Assembly (NCBI GenBank): GCA_947492185.1
Contig: CANLMR010000009.1
Coordinates: 55,527 to 119,526, forward strand
Source of the DNA: an uncultured Tenacibaculum sp.
GTDB lineage: Bacteria > Bacteroidota > Bacteroidia > Flavobacteriales > Flavobacteriaceae
DNA length: 64,000 bases
Reading direction: 5' to 3'
In this document: piece by piece, positions 29,161-39,733 of the stretch
Layout: each line of letters begins with the position of its first letter
Position numbering within the stretch: the stretch's first letter is position 1
The notes under the pieces: generated by a model
Told to the model about the DNA's origin: nothing
Database searches by the model: none
Seen by the model: only the letters and a program-made list of their open reading frames with translations
Program-made: the position numbers and the translations under genes

Positions 29161-30335
29161 TACGCTATTGCTATTTTTGAAATTTTATTGATCTGTTTCA
29201 TAATTACATGAATATCATCATCAATAACTTCTTTTTGACGATCTGCAAACTGTAAGAACGTTTGATAAGCTTTATCTAATTGAATTTTTGTCAATTCATA
29301 ACCAATCTTTTTTGCTCTATATGCTAAAGCTGCTCTACCACTTCTTGCTGTAAGTACTATTGCACTTTCTGTAACACCAACCTCTTCTGGATTAATAATT
29401 TCATAAGTACTTCTATTCTTAATAACACCATCTTGATGAATTCCTGAACTGTGAGCAAATGCATTTGCTCCAACAATTGCCTTATTTGGCTGAACAGGCA
29501 TTCCCATTTTTTCTCGTACCATTAAACTCGTATCGTATAGTAGTTGTGTATTAATATCTGTATGCAAATCTAAATATGGATGTTGCTTTAAAATCATTAC
29601 TACCTCTTCTAGTGCAGTATTACCAGCTCTTTCTCCAATTCCATTAATTGTACATTCAATTTGCCTTGCTCCGTTTACTACTCCTGCTATAGAATTTGCA
29701 GTAGCCAAACCTAAATCATTATGACAATGACATGATAAGATTACATTTTCAATACCTTTTACATTATCTTTTAAATATTTAATCTTTTCACCGTATTCTT
29801 CAGGCAAACAATATCCTGTTGTATCTGGAATATTTAAAACGGTTGCTCCAGATTTAATCACCTCTTCACATACTTTAGCTAAAAATGCATTATTAGTTCT
29901 ACCAGCATCTTCTGCATAAAACTCTACGTCATCAACAAAATTTTTAGCATAAGACACCGCCTTTTTAGCTCTTTCAATTACTTCTTCTTGAGTGCTTTTG
30001 AATTTGAACTTGATATGAGAATCACTAGTACCAATACCGGTATGGATTCTTGGCTTTACAGCATGTTTTAATGCTTCCGAAGCCACTTCAATATCTTTTT
30101 GTACTGCTCTAGTTAATCCACATACAGTAGCATTCTTTACCAATTTGGCAATTTCTGATACCGAAGCAAAATCTCCTGGACTTGATACTGGAAAACCAGC
30201 TTCTATAATATCTACACCTAAGGAATCCAATCTTTCTGCAATCTCTAATTTTTGTTGCGTATCTAATTTACAGCCAGGGACCTGCTCTCCATCTCTTAAA
30301 GTTGTATCAAAAATTTGAACCTTATTGTCTTTCAT
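29160..30335 (-). CDS. leuA: 2-isopropylmalate synthase, short form lacking the regulatory domain
   Basis: 391 residues. It condenses acetyl-CoA with 2-oxoisovalerate, the first leucine step. The HMGL-like TIM barrel is complete: [33 protein letters not shown], and [17 protein letters not shown]. Classical LeuA is about 510 residues and has a C-terminal leucine-binding domain; this protein stops after the communication subdomain ([17 protein letters not shown]). Leucine feedback on the enzyme is therefore probably absent. The context leuACDB fixes its identity over homocitrate or citramalate synthase. Confidence 0.92.
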   Translation of the reverse strand: MKDNKVQIFDTTLRDGEQVPGCKLDTQQKLEIAERLDSLGVDIIEAGFPVSSPGDFASVSEIAKLVKNATVCGLTRAVQKDIEVASEALKHAVKPRIHTGIGTSDSHIKFKFKSTQEEVIERAKKAVSYAKNFVDDVEFYAEDAGRTNNAFLAKVCEEVIKSGATVLNIPDTTGYCLPEEYGEKIKYLKDNVKGIENVILSCHCHNDLGLATANSIAGVVNGARQIECTINGIGERAGNTALEEVVMILKQHPYLDLHTDINTQLLYDTSLMVREKMGMPVQPNKAIVGANAFAHSSGIHQDGVIKNRSTYEIINPEEVGVTESAIVLTARSGRAALAYRAKKIGYELTKIQLDKAYQTFLQFADRQKEVIDDDIHVIMKQINKISKIAIA

Positions 30336-30363
30336 TTTTTTAAATAGTTGTTGTTATCTCTAT

Positions 30364-30371
30364 CAAATGTA
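30364..30371 (-). promoter_or_regulatory. -7 element for leuACDB
   Basis: On the minus strand this reads TACATTTG, an exact TAnnTTTG, 28 bases before the leuA start. The -33 region is not convincing. No leader peptide comparable to the ilv ones is found in this 119-base gap; the only short frame, MTNIYI, lacks Leu codons. Confidence 0.4.
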
Positions 30372-30469
30372 TATATTAGTCATATAAAAATCTTAAATTC
30401 TAATTAAGTATTTACGATATCAAAATCAATCAAAATCATTTTTAAATAACTGTATTGCAAGTATTTACG

Positions 30470-32014
30470 ATGAATAAATTTACAAGAGCTAATCAATTTC
30501 AGGATACATTATTCGCACTTATCCAGTCTTTAACTAAATCTGAAAAAAGACAATTCAACCTATATGTTGGTCGATTGGTTGGTAATAATGAAGCTAAGTT
30601 TTTTGCTCTTTTTAAATTTTTGGAAAAACAGAAAAAATATGATGAAAAAGCAATTATAAATAGTGGTATTGTAAGTAAACAACAACTTTCTAATTTAAAA
30701 GCACATTTATACAAACAAATTTTAATTAGCTTACGAATGAATCCTGCTCATAAAAATATAAGAGTGCAAATTCGTGAACAATTAGATTTTGCTACTGTTT
30801 TATACCAAAAAGGGTTATATAAACAGAGTTTAAAGTTGTTAGAAAAAGCTAAAACCATGGCTATTGATAATGAAGAAAAAAACATAGCCTATGAAATAGT
30901 TGAATTAGAAAAAATCATTGAAAGTCAATATATCACAAGAAGTATTGATACTCGTGCAGATGAATTAACAGTTCAAGCAAAAGAATTAAGTCAACAAAAT
31001 GTAATTACTAGTAAACTATCTAACTTATCATTACAATTGTATGGCATTCTATTAAAAACTGGATACGCTAGAAATGATTATGAACTTAAGAAAATAAACG
31101 ATTACTTTAATGCTAGACTACCTGAGTTTGATTATCAAAAATTAGGATTTAGAGAAAAGTTGTGGTTATATAAAGCACATCTGTGGAAATGTTTTTTAAC
31201 TCAAGATTTTTTAAACGGATATAAGTATGCGAGTAAATGGAATACTTTATTTGATGCTTATCCTAAAATGAAATTAATTAATCCTGTTTTTTACTTAAAA
31301 GGGAAAAATTATTTATTAGAATCCTTATTCTTTACAAGACAAAAAAATGAGTTTATTAAAGAACTAAACTCTTTCGAACAAGAAATAATAGATCACAAAA
31401 TTACTTTAAACAGTAATACAGAAATATTGATGTTTCAATATTTATATGCCAATAAATTACATAAACATTTTATCGAAGGATCATTTAAAGAAGGTGAATA
31501 TTTAATTGATGAAATAAATGATAAAATAAATCTTTATAGTAGTAGACTGGATAAGCATCATATTGTGCAATTTTATTATAAAATTGCCTGCTTATATTTT
31601 GGAATGAGTAACAATAAAAAGTGCATTGAATACTTATCTAAAATAATTGACGCAAAAAAACTATATGTGGGTGAAGATTTACAATGTTTTGCCAGAGTAT
31701 TGAATCTTATTGCACATTACGAATGTGGTTTAGATTACCATTTAGAACGACAATTTAAAGAAACATATAAATTCTTATTAAAAATGGAAAACCTACAGGA
31801 AGTTCAGAAAATTTTTATTGAATCAATTAAATCTTTAGGAGATTTATACCCTCATCAATTTAAAAAGGAATTCCAAAATATTCATAAACGATTAAAAGCT
31901 TTTGAAAACCATCCTTATGAGAAAAGAGCCTTTTTATATTTAGATATTTTATCTTGGTTAGAAAGTAAAGCACAAAACAAACCTGTAGCAGAAATTATTA
32001 AACAGAAATCATAA
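30470..32014 (+). CDS. Conserved Bacteroidota protein of unknown function, helical repeats
   Basis: 514 residues from the ATG at 30470. A TTG five codons upstream is possible, but the ATG is preferred. No signal peptide or membrane helix is seen. The protein is helical throughout, with repeated Tyr/Leu/Lys-rich helix pairs resembling degenerate TPRs (for example FATVLYQKGLYKQSLKLLEKA and YYKIACLYFGMSNNKKCIEYL). The opening FQDTLFALIQSLTKSEKRQFNLYV is well conserved in proteins I know only as hypothetical. It is divergent from leuA and convergent with valS. Confidence 0.85.
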   Translation: MNKFTRANQFQDTLFALIQSLTKSEKRQFNLYVGRLVGNNEAKFFALFKFLEKQKKYDEKAIINSGIVSKQQLSNLKAHLYKQILISLRMNPAHKNIRVQIREQLDFATVLYQKGLYKQSLKLLEKAKTMAIDNEEKNIAYEIVELEKIIESQYITRSIDTRADELTVQAKELSQQNVITSKLSNLSLQLYGILLKTGYARNDYELKKINDYFNARLPEFDYQKLGFREKLWLYKAHLWKCFLTQDFLNGYKYASKWNTLFDAYPKMKLINPVFYLKGKNYLLESLFFTRQKNEFIKELNSFEQEIIDHKITLNSNTEILMFQYLYANKLHKHFIEGSFKEGEYLIDEINDKINLYSSRLDKHHIVQFYYKIACLYFGMSNNKKCIEYLSKIIDAKKLYVGEDLQCFARVLNLIAHYECGLDYHLERQFKETYKFLLKMENLQEVQKIFIESIKSLGDLYPHQFKKEFQNIHKRLKAFENHPYEKRAFLYLDILSWLESKAQNKPVAEIIKQKS

Positions 32015-32016
32015 AA

Positions 32017-32042
32017 AAAGCGTTCCAAAACTGAAACGCTTT
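32017..32042. terminator. Bidirectional terminator between the helical-repeat gene and valS
   Basis: Arms AAAGCGTT / AACGCTTT enclose a 10-base loop, with A-runs on the left and T-rich sequence on the right, between two convergent stops. Confidence 0.75.
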
Positions 32043-32066
32043 ATATATTTATGTAATTTTAATTGA

Positions 32067-34721
32067 CTATTGTAAGTTAGCTAAACTAGCTTTTAATGTT
32101 TCAATTTTAGCTACTGCATCCGCTTCTTTTTTACGTTCACTAGCTACTACTTGCTCTGGTGCGTTGCTTACAAAACGCTCATTTGCTAATTTCTTTTGAA
32201 CTGACTTCAAGAAACCTTCTGTATAGTTTAATTCTTCAGTAATCTTCTTAATTTCATCCTCTACATTAATACTATCAACAGCAATTGGAATAAAGTATTC
32301 ATTAGATTTTACTCTGAAAGAAACAGCGTTATCTATTTTTTTCTCAATTGTTTCAATTTTAGAAACATTACATAATTTACTAATAACAACATTTAACGAA
32401 TCTGTTCTGTCTGATTTATTAATTTCATATAACTCAACAGTATCTTTAAATGCAATATTTTTTTCTTTTCTAATGGTTCGAATTCCAGAAATTATTTCTT
32501 GAGCACGTGAAAAAGCAGCTATAATTGTTGTTCTTTCTATTTCAGAAACGCTTTTATCAATTTTAGGATATTTAGCCACAATTAAGGCTTCTTCTTTTGA
32601 TCTTTCAGAAATAGACTGCCAAATTTCTTCAGTAATAAATGGCATAAATGGGTGTAATATTCTTAAATTATCTTCAAAGATTCCTATAATCTCATCATAA
32701 GTTTTCTTATCAATTGGTTGTTGATAAGCTGGTTTTACAACTTCTAAAAAGAATCCGCAGAAATCATCATAGATTAGTTTATACATTGCCATTAAAGCAT
32801 CACTTAATCTGTATTTACTATAATGATCTTCAATCTCAATTAATGTTTTCTGGAACTTAGATTTATACCATTCTATAGCTAATTTGCTATGCTCTGGTTG
32901 CGCTATATTTTCTTCAACTTCCCATAATGTTGTTAAATAAAACGCACTCCAAACTTTATTTCCGAATTTCTTACCTTGATCACAAAGTGTCTCATCAAAT
33001 AACAAATCGTTTCCTGCAGCGGAACTTAATAATAATCCTACACGAACACCATCAGCTCCATAATCTTCAATTAATTTTAATGCATCTGGTGAGTTTCCTA
33101 AAGACTTACTCATTTTACGACGTTGCTTATCACGAACTAATCCTGTTAAGTAAACATTTTCAAACGGACGTACATCTTTGTATTCGTATCCAGCAATTAT
33201 CATACGTGCCACCCAGAAGAACAATATATCTGGACCAGTTACTAAATCATTTGTAGGATAATAGTATTTTATTTCTTCGTTTTCAGGATTTCTAATTCCA
33301 TCAAAAACAGACATTGGCCATAACCAAGAAGAAAACCAAGTATCTAAAACATCTGCATCTTGTTTTAAATCTTCCGCTGTAATTTCGTAATCGTTAGTTT
33401 TTTTCCAAGCTAATTTCAAAGCTTCTTCCTTAGTTTCAGCAACAACAAAGTCTTCTTTACCATCTCCATAGTAAAATGCAGGAATTTGTTGTCCCCACCA
33501 TAATTGACGAGAAATATTCCAATCACGGATATTTTCCATCCAGTGACGGTATGTATTTTCAAACTTACGAGGATATAACTTAACATCTCTACCTTCTCCA
33601 AGAACAGATTCTAAAGCAGGTTTTGCTAAATCTTCCATTTTTAAAAACCATTGATCAGATAATCTTGGTTCGATGACAGCTTTTGTTCTTTCAGAAGTTC
33701 CAACTTTGTTAGTATGTTGCTCAGTTTTTACTAAGTAACCTTTTTCTTCTAACTCTTTTGAAATCTCTTTACGTACTACAAAACGATCTTTTCCTTGATA
33801 ATGTAATCCGAATGAATTTAAAGTAGCATCTTCATTAAAAATATCTATTACTTCTAATCCGTGCTTATCTCCTAAAACTTTATCATTTTCATCATGTGCA
33901 GGAGTTACTTTTAAACACCCTGTACCAAATTCTAAGTCTACATATTCATCCTCGATAATAGGAATTTCACGATTGCATAATGGAACAATCACTTTTTTTC
34001 CTTTAAGATGAGTATATCTCTCATCTTCTGGATTGATACAAATTGCAGTATCACCTAATATTGTTTCAGGACGAGTTGTTGCAATGGTTACTTTTTCATC
34101 AGAACCAACAATATCATACTGTAAGTAATATAAATTCCCTTGGCGCTCTTCATAAATTACCTCTTCATCAGAAAGTGTAGTTTTAGCTTCAGGATCCCAA
34201 TTTACCATTCTATATCCACGATAAATTAAACCTTTGTTATATAAGTCAACAAAAACTTTAATTACCGCTTCACTCATGTCATCATCCATGGTAAATTTTG
34301 TACGCTCCCAATCACAAGAAGCTCCTAATTTCTTAAGTTGCTCCAAAATAATCCCTCCATATTTGTCTTTCCATTCGAAGGCATGCTTTAAGAATTCTTC
34401 TCTAGTAAGATCATTCTTATTAATTCCTTCTTCCTTTAACTTAGCTACAACTTTTGCTTCAGTTGCAATAGAAGCATGGTCTGTTCCAGGTACCCAACAA
34501 GCATTTTTACCAAGTAAACGAGCTCTTCTAATCAATACATCTTGAATAGTATTGTTTAGCATATGTCCCATATGCAATACTCCAGTGACGTTTGGTGGTG
34601 GTATTACAATTGTGTATGGTTCTCTTTCATCAACTTCTGAATGAAAATAGTTATGCTTCATCCAGTAATCGTACCATTTACCTTCTACTTCGCTTGCATT
34701 GTATTTAGATGGAATACCCAT
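32067..34721 (-). CDS. valS: Valyl-tRNA synthetase
   Basis: 884 residues, class Ia synthetase that charges tRNA-Val. The HIGH-type motif is LHMGHMLN in [16 protein letters not shown]. The editing domain (residues about 190-340) includes [19 protein letters not shown]. The KMSKS loop is [13 protein letters not shown]. The anticodon-binding domain and a C-terminal coiled-coil arm (residues about 820-884) are complete. Confidence 0.97.
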   Translation of the reverse strand: MGIPSKYNASEVEGKWYDYWMKHNYFHSEVDEREPYTIVIPPPNVTGVLHMGHMLNNTIQDVLIRRARLLGKNACWVPGTDHASIATEAKVVAKLKEEGINKNDLTREEFLKHAFEWKDKYGGIILEQLKKLGASCDWERTKFTMDDDMSEAVIKVFVDLYNKGLIYRGYRMVNWDPEAKTTLSDEEVIYEERQGNLYYLQYDIVGSDEKVTIATTRPETILGDTAICINPEDERYTHLKGKKVIVPLCNREIPIIEDEYVDLEFGTGCLKVTPAHDENDKVLGDKHGLEVIDIFNEDATLNSFGLHYQGKDRFVVRKEISKELEEKGYLVKTEQHTNKVGTSERTKAVIEPRLSDQWFLKMEDLAKPALESVLGEGRDVKLYPRKFENTYRHWMENIRDWNISRQLWWGQQIPAFYYGDGKEDFVVAETKEEALKLAWKKTNDYEITAEDLKQDADVLDTWFSSWLWPMSVFDGIRNPENEEIKYYYPTNDLVTGPDILFFWVARMIIAGYEYKDVRPFENVYLTGLVRDKQRRKMSKSLGNSPDALKLIEDYGADGVRVGLLLSSAAGNDLLFDETLCDQGKKFGNKVWSAFYLTTLWEVEENIAQPEHSKLAIEWYKSKFQKTLIEIEDHYSKYRLSDALMAMYKLIYDDFCGFFLEVVKPAYQQPIDKKTYDEIIGIFEDNLRILHPFMPFITEEIWQSISERSKEEALIVAKYPKIDKSVSEIERTTIIAAFSRAQEIISGIRTIRKEKNIAFKDTVELYEINKSDRTDSLNVVISKLCNVSKIETIEKKIDNAVSFRVKSNEYFIPIAVDSINVEDEIKKITEELNYTEGFLKSVQKKLANERFVSNAPEQVVASERKKEADAVAKIETLKASLANLQ

Positions 34722-34871
34722 TTGACGTACTTAATATTTTAATTGTTACTAGGTTATATTTATTCTTAAAAATGATTTTTGGCATCATTTTTGGAATATA
34801 GTTGACAAAAATACAACTATCTATGATGTTATAAAATTAGTAGTTGATTTTTTATAACTAAAAATTTATAT

Positions 34872-34879
34872 TAAATTTG
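34872..34879 (+). promoter_or_regulatory. -7 element for the DUF1573 gene
   Basis: TAAATTTG is an exact TAnnTTTG 37 bases before the ATG. A -33 box at proper distance is not clear. Confidence 0.35.
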
Positions 34880-34916
34880 TAACTAGTAGGAAATCCCTAA
34901 AACAATTATCAGAATT

Positions 34917-35303
34917 ATGAAAACAATTTTATCATTCATCGCAGTTTGTTTTTTAACTTTAGCTGTAAACGCACAAGAATTTAAGTTTGAAAGCGAATTA
35001 ATTAATTACGGAAAAATCACTCAAGGATCAGAAGGAAAGAGAGTTTTTGAGTTTACTAATGTAGGTGATGCTCCGTTAATCATAAAAGACATAAAATCTA
35101 CTTGTGGTTGTACTGTACCTAGTAAACCAGAGAAGCCAATTATGCCAGGTGAGAAAGGACAAATCGAAGTTTCTTATGACACTAAAAGATTAGGTGGATT
35201 CTCTAAAGCAATTACTATTTACTCAAATGCTAAGCAAGAGAGAAAAATGTTAAAAATTAAAGGATATATTACTAAAGGAGGAGACGCGAAAGGAAAGTCT
35301 TAA
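34917..35303 (+). CDS. Exported DUF1573-domain protein
   Basis: 128 residues. A signal peptide (MKTILSFIAVCFLTLAVNAQ) is followed by one immunoglobulin-like domain with the typical DUF1573 sequence: FDFGKI-like INYGKITQGSEGKRVFEFTN, then the conserved STCGCTVP with two cysteines and PGEKGQIEVSYD. The domain is very common in exported Bacteroidota proteins. Its molecular role is unknown; it may bind or scaffold in the periplasm. It is monocistronic, with its own terminator. Confidence 0.9.
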   Translation: MKTILSFIAVCFLTLAVNAQEFKFESELINYGKITQGSEGKRVFEFTNVGDAPLIIKDIKSTCGCTVPSKPEKPIMPGEKGQIEVSYDTKRLGGFSKAITIYSNAKQERKMLKIKGYITKGGDAKGKS

Positions 35304-35319
35304 TCTTATAAAGTAAATA

Positions 35320-35359
35320 GCATAAAAAAAAGAGTCTTGAAAGACTCTTTTTTTTATGC
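35320..35359. terminator. Strong bidirectional terminator
   Basis: A 19-base stem with a two-base gap at the tip (outer GCAT/ATGC, A8/T8, AGAGTCTT/AAGACTCT). It separates the convergent DUF1573 and aspartyl protease genes and serves both strands. Confidence 0.9.
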
Positions 35360-35360
35360 T

Positions 35361-36707
35361 TTATATTCTCTTTTTTAATCGGAATTTGAATTTATATTTC
35401 TGCCCTGCCCTTTCAATTTCTAGAGTAATTCTCTTATTTGGTTTTTCATGAAATAGTGTATTTATTTCGCTTAATGAATAAGTGTAAGCTGGATTACCAT
35501 TTATTCTTTTTATAACATCATCAACTTCAAGCCCCACTAAATCTGCTGGAGAATCTTTCAAAACATTACTTATTTTATAGGCAGGTTTAAACTTGTAAAA
35601 ATAACTAGTTACAAAAGATATTGTTTTGTTATCTGATACTCCTCCAGAGCTAAAATTATCTGTAGAAATACTGTTCTGTTTTTCTTTTATTAGTTCTTGA
35701 CCATCATAAATCACTGATAAACCACTCATATTGTAAAAAAAACCTCTTTTTAAAGAGCCATTCTTTTTAAAGATCACTCTTCTTCCAGGATAATCTAACC
35801 AAACTTTAAATCGTTTTAAAATATTCCCTCCTATACTCCCATTTCTTAACCTAAATTGCCTGGCATTAGCCGTTGAAGTAGTATCTAAAAAAGATACTGT
35901 AGGTTTTTCTATTCTATATCTGCCTAATTCAAAACCTGGAATTTTACTTCTATTCCCATAAATAGTTCCACTTAATCCTTCTCCTAAAACATCTCTAAAA
36001 TATTTTTTTGGTGTTTTAATATCTTCATGTGTACCTTCAAAAAACCAAAGTGCATCACTTCCACCTGAATCAATTAATAATTTTGTCATTAGTTTTTTAC
36101 CTGATACAGTATCTAATTCAGCGTAAGTATTTATGTAAGGCTTATTTCTATAAAATTCTAATTTAAACTCCTCGCATCTTCTGCATTTTTTTAATCTGTA
36201 TTTTTTTGGATTATAAAATGTTAAAAACCTAGTACTATAATCAATTTTAACTATTAAACTTTTCAGTAAATCAAAGCCTATAATACCATGGATTGTCATC
36301 CCCATTTTAGCAGACATATTAAAATTATCTCTAAGGATAACATATAAATCTTCATTAGGGTTTACCAAATTTTTAATTCTAAAACGATTATTTTTTGATA
36401 GCAAGGCATCAACTGGCTCTCCACTACCTAAACCTTTTAATTGGATTTTTTCAACATTATTTAACCCAACACTATCATTCTTACTTAAATTAAATAAAAT
36501 TGTTTTATTAACTCCTGTATCCAAAATAAAATTCAATTCTTTTCCATTAATTTTTAAAGGAATTATAATAAGATTATTTATTAAGGTAAATTTTACTTTT
36601 TGCTTCACATCTTCATTTCCATAAAACTGAAACTTAGATTGGGAATAACCATTTAAAATAATAACAAGAAATAATAGGGATAGTAATAATTTTCTCAAAT
36701 TATGCAT
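35361..36707 (-). CDS. Exported retropepsin-like aspartyl protease with C-terminal PDZ domain
   Basis: 448 residues from the ATG at 36705-36707. The eight codons above it are rejected because MHNLRKLLLSLLFLVIIL starts the signal peptide. Two aspartyl half-sites are present: FILDTGVNKTIL (Asp63) and LLIDSGGSDALW (Asp211). HGIIGFDLL and GSIGGNIL correspond to the second glycine-rich element of each lobe. A PDZ domain occupies residues about 370-440 (DSPADLVGLEVDDVIKRING). This resembles Bacteroidota periplasmic aspartyl proteases that act on envelope proteins. Substrates are unknown. Confidence 0.88.
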   Translation of the reverse strand: MHNLRKLLLSLLFLVIILNGYSQSKFQFYGNEDVKQKVKFTLINNLIIIPLKINGKELNFILDTGVNKTILFNLSKNDSVGLNNVEKIQLKGLGSGEPVDALLSKNNRFRIKNLVNPNEDLYVILRDNFNMSAKMGMTIHGIIGFDLLKSLIVKIDYSTRFLTFYNPKKYRLKKCRRCEEFKLEFYRNKPYINTYAELDTVSGKKLMTKLLIDSGGSDALWFFEGTHEDIKTPKKYFRDVLGEGLSGTIYGNRSKIPGFELGRYRIEKPTVSFLDTTSTANARQFRLRNGSIGGNILKRFKVWLDYPGRRVIFKKNGSLKRGFFYNMSGLSVIYDGQELIKEKQNSISTDNFSSGGVSDNKTISFVTSYFYKFKPAYKISNVLKDSPADLVGLEVDDVIKRINGNPAYTYSLSEINTLFHEKPNKRITLEIERAGQKYKFKFRLKKRI

Positions 36708-36871
36708 TTTAACATTTACAACAATATACAATCTTATTAGGCAACTTATTTTTTTTTAAGATAGTTTTAACCATTTCTTTAGGCCTGAGGTTAGTTTTTG
36801 TAGTTAAATCCTATTTCAAATCAATATAATTTTGCAAATTTGCCTACTTAAACAACTAAAAAAACAAAGGA

Positions 36872-38062
36872 ATGCCTGCAATTTCATCTAAAGGTAAATT
36901 AATGCCTCAGTCACCTATTAGAAAATTGGTGCCTTATGCAGAAAATGCTAAGAAAAACGGAGTGAAAGTTTTTCATTTAAATATAGGACAACCTGATATT
37001 AAAACACCTCAAGTGGCTCTAGATGCTGTTAAGAATAATGATATTGAAGTTTTATCATATGCGCGCTCTGAGGGGTCTGAAGTCTACAGAGAAAAACTAT
37101 CAAAGTATTATGCTCAAAACAACATCAATGTAACAGCAAACGATATTATTGCTACTACTGGTGGTTCAGAAGCATTACTTTTTACTATTGGTAGTATTAC
37201 AGACCCAGGAGATGAAATTATTATTCCTGAACCTTTTTATGCTAACTATAATGGGTTTTCTATTGCTTCTGGTGTGAAAGTAATTCCTGTAATTTCATCT
37301 ATTGATGATAACTTTGCTTTACCTAAAATTGAAGATTTTGAAAAATTAATTACGCCAAAAACTAAAGCTATTTTAATTTGTAATCCAGGTAATCCAACTG
37401 GTTATTTATATAGCAAAGAAGAAATTGAAAAATTAAAACAAATAGTTTTAAAGCACGATTTATTTTTAATTGCAGATGAAGTATATCGTGAATTTGCTTA
37501 TGATGGAGCAGAACATCATTCTGTAATGAAAGAAAATGGTTTAGAACAAAATGCAATTATTATTGATTCTGTTTCTAAACGTTATAGTATGTGTGGAGCA
37601 CGAATTGGATGTATTGTTTCTAAAAATCAAGAATTTATTCAAACTGCTATAAAATTTGCTCAAGCCCGTTTAAGTCCACCTACATATGCATTAATTGCTA
37701 GTGAAGCTGCATTAGAAACTCCACAAAGTTATTTTGATGATGTTATTGGAGAATATGTTGAGCGTAGAAATACTTTAATTAATGAATTAAAAAAGATTGA
37801 TGGTGTTAAAGTAGCCAACCCAAAAGGTGCTTTTTACTGTGTTGCTGAATTACCAGTGAAAGATTCTGATGATTTCGCACAATGGATTTTAGAAAAGTTT
37901 CATGATAACAACGAAACAGTAATGGTTGCACCTGCTAGTGGTTTTTACTCTACTCCTGGAGAAGGTAAAAACCAAGTTAGAATTGCTTACGTTTTAAATG
38001 AAAAAGATTTAAAACGTTCTGTAGAAATATTAAAATTAGCATTAGAGCAATACAATCAATAA
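36872..38062 (+). CDS. Class I/II PLP-dependent aminotransferase, aspartate-aminotransferase-like
   Basis: 396 residues, fold-type I. The PLP lysine is in DSVSKRYSMCGARIG. NPGNPTGYLYS and the phosphate-binding ATTGGSEALLF are present. The substrate may be aspartate or an aromatic amino acid; sequence alone does not decide. It is followed by murB one base after its stop, so the two form an operon. Confidence 0.9.
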   Translation: MPAISSKGKLMPQSPIRKLVPYAENAKKNGVKVFHLNIGQPDIKTPQVALDAVKNNDIEVLSYARSEGSEVYREKLSKYYAQNNINVTANDIIATTGGSEALLFTIGSITDPGDEIIIPEPFYANYNGFSIASGVKVIPVISSIDDNFALPKIEDFEKLITPKTKAILICNPGNPTGYLYSKEEIEKLKQIVLKHDLFLIADEVYREFAYDGAEHHSVMKENGLEQNAIIIDSVSKRYSMCGARIGCIVSKNQEFIQTAIKFAQARLSPPTYALIASEAALETPQSYFDDVIGEYVERRNTLINELKKIDGVKVANPKGAFYCVAELPVKDSDDFAQWILEKFHDNNETVMVAPASGFYSTPGEGKNQVRIAYVLNEKDLKRSVEILKLALEQYNQ

Positions 38063-38063
38063 T

Positions 38064-39074
38064 TTGAATATTCAAGAAAACATATCACTTAAGAAATATA
38101 ATACGTTTGGCATTGATGTAAATGCCGAACGTTTTATTTCTATCAGTTCAGTATACGAATTACAAAAACTTTTAAAAGAAGAAAAAGATTTGTTCTTGTT
38201 ATCTGGAGGAAGCAATATGCTTCTTACTAAAGACATTGAAAAACTTGTAGTTTATTTAAATATAAAAGGTATCTCTATTGATAGAGAAAATGATAATTCT
38301 GTTCATTTAACTGTTAATGCTGGTGAAAACTGGCACGATTTTGTGTTATGGGCAATTGAACAAGGATATGGAGGAATTGAAAACTTATCTTTAATTCCTG
38401 GTAATGTGGGTACTTGCCCCATTCAAAATATTGGAGCCTACGGTGTAGAAGTTAAAGACACTATCACCAAAGTTGAAGCTATAGAAATTGCAACCAACAA
38501 ATTGGTTTCATTTTCAAATGAAGATTGTGCTTTTGGTTATCGAAATTCTATTTTTAAGAATTATGCTAAAGGGAAATATATAATTACCTCAGTATGTTTT
38601 AAATTATCGAAAAACAACCATAATCTAAATACTTCTTACGGCGCTATTGAAAAAGAATTGACTGATCGAAACATCAGTAACCCTACAATAAAAGATGTTT
38701 CTAATGCTGTTATAGCAATTAGACAATCTAAATTACCTGATCCAAAGGAAATTGGAAATAGTGGAAGTTTCTTTAAAAACCCCGTAATTTCTATTGAACT
38801 TTTTAACGAGCTTAAGAGTAAATACCCGGCAATTCCAAGTTATCCAGTATCCGATAGTAAAATAAAAGTTCCTGCAGGTTGGTTAATTGAACAAAGTGGG
38901 TTTAAAGGAAAACGTTTTGGTGATTATGGTGTTCATGAAAAACAAGCTCTTGTACTTGTGAATTATGGTGACGCTAGTGGTGAAGAAATTTTCAATCTTG
39001 CCCAAAAGATTCAACAAACCATAAAGGAAAATTTTAAAATTGATTTAGAAATTGAGGTTAACGTAATTACCTAA
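38064..39074 (+). CDS. murB: UDP-N-acetylenolpyruvoylglucosamine reductase
   Basis: 336 residues from a TTG start. The TTG directly follows the preceding stop, and the N-terminus LKKYNTFGIDVNAERF aligns with the E. coli MurB start, so no ATG is needed. It is the NADPH/FAD enzyme that completes UDP-MurNAc in the cytosol. FAD-binding LSGGSNMLL, IPGNVGTCPIQNIGAYG, the catalytic Ser in GNSGSFFKNP, and the C-terminal Glu (IEIEVNV) are visible. This is the E. coli-like type I MurB. It overlaps the convergent SCO gene by 4 bases. Confidence 0.94.
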   Translation: MNIQENISLKKYNTFGIDVNAERFISISSVYELQKLLKEEKDLFLLSGGSNMLLTKDIEKLVVYLNIKGISIDRENDNSVHLTVNAGENWHDFVLWAIEQGYGGIENLSLIPGNVGTCPIQNIGAYGVEVKDTITKVEAIEIATNKLVSFSNEDCAFGYRNSIFKNYAKGKYIITSVCFKLSKNNHNLNTSYGAIEKELTDRNISNPTIKDVSNAVIAIRQSKLPDPKEIGNSGSFFKNPVISIELFNELKSKYPAIPSYPVSDSKIKVPAGWLIEQSGFKGKRFGDYGVHEKQALVLVNYGDASGEEIFNLAQKIQQTIKENFKIDLEIEVNVIT

Positions 39075-39733
39075 CCTTCTTTCTTTAGCATATCAATATG
39101 ACGAATTAATCGTTGAATTTCCAACTTTATAGTCCCGTTGTACACACCTCTTATTCTTCCTTGTTTATCTACTAGAACAAAATTTTCTGTGTGAATAAAA
39201 GCATCTTCATCTTGAGTTTTCACAAAATCCTCATCGGCAAAATAAGATGTTCTTGCTAAATCATATAACTGTTTTTTATCACCTGTAACCAAATTCCATT
39301 TTCTTGAATTAATTTCATTTTCAACTGCATATTGTTTTAAAACTGGAACTGAATCTTTGGTTGGCATAACTGTATGAGATAACATAAAAACCTCTTCATC
39401 ATTCATATATTTTTCTTGGAGTATACTCATATTTTTTTCTAAAATCGGACAAATACCTGGACAGGTTACAAAAAAGAAATCAGCAACATATATTTTTCCT
39501 TTATAGATTTCATTCGTTATCAATTCTCCTTCTTGATTGGTAAGCTCAAACTTTGCAATTTTATGAATTTTCTGATACTCATCTGTATTTTGAGCAATCC
39601 ACTCTGGAGTCAGAAGAGCTGAATTAAAAAAAGGCAATGTAGTTGTTCTATCAACCTCTTCTTTCTTTTTACAATTGAAAAAGAAAAATGTAAAACTCAA
39701 AAAAATAAAAAGCTTACTATTTAATTTTTTCAT
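39071..39733 (-). CDS. SCO1/SenC/PrrC family lipoprotein
   Basis: 220 residues with a lipobox at FFFFNC (Cys21). The thioredoxin fold carries the SCO copper motif CPGICP (Cys91, Cys95) and the third ligand His181 in AFIHTENFVLVD. SCO proteins deliver copper or manage thiols for cytochrome oxidase and other envelope copper sites. It is the last gene of a four-gene operon and its start overlaps the MORN-like gene by 17 bases. No oxidase gene is adjacent, so its client is unclear. Confidence 0.92.
   Translation of the reverse strand: MKKLNSKLFIFLSFTFFFFNCKKKEEVDRTTTLPFFNSALLTPEWIAQNTDEYQKIHKIAKFELTNQEGELITNEIYKGKIYVADFFFVTCPGICPILEKNMSILQEKYMNDEEVFMLSHTVMPTKDSVPVLKQYAVENEINSRKWNLVTGDKKQLYDLARTSYFADEDFVKTQDEDAFIHTENFVLVDKQGRIRGVYNGTIKLEIQRLIRHIDMLKKEG

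Noticed and set aside
34760..34800. Inverted repeat upstream of valS as a regulatory leader
   Set aside because: The 8-base AT-rich arms are short, no leader peptide or terminator accompanies them, and such stems are expected by chance at this base composition.
36780..36871. TAATTTTG before the aminotransferase gene as a promoter
   Set aside because: The nearest TTTG lies 26 bases upstream, outside the normal spacing, so only a weak half-match remains.
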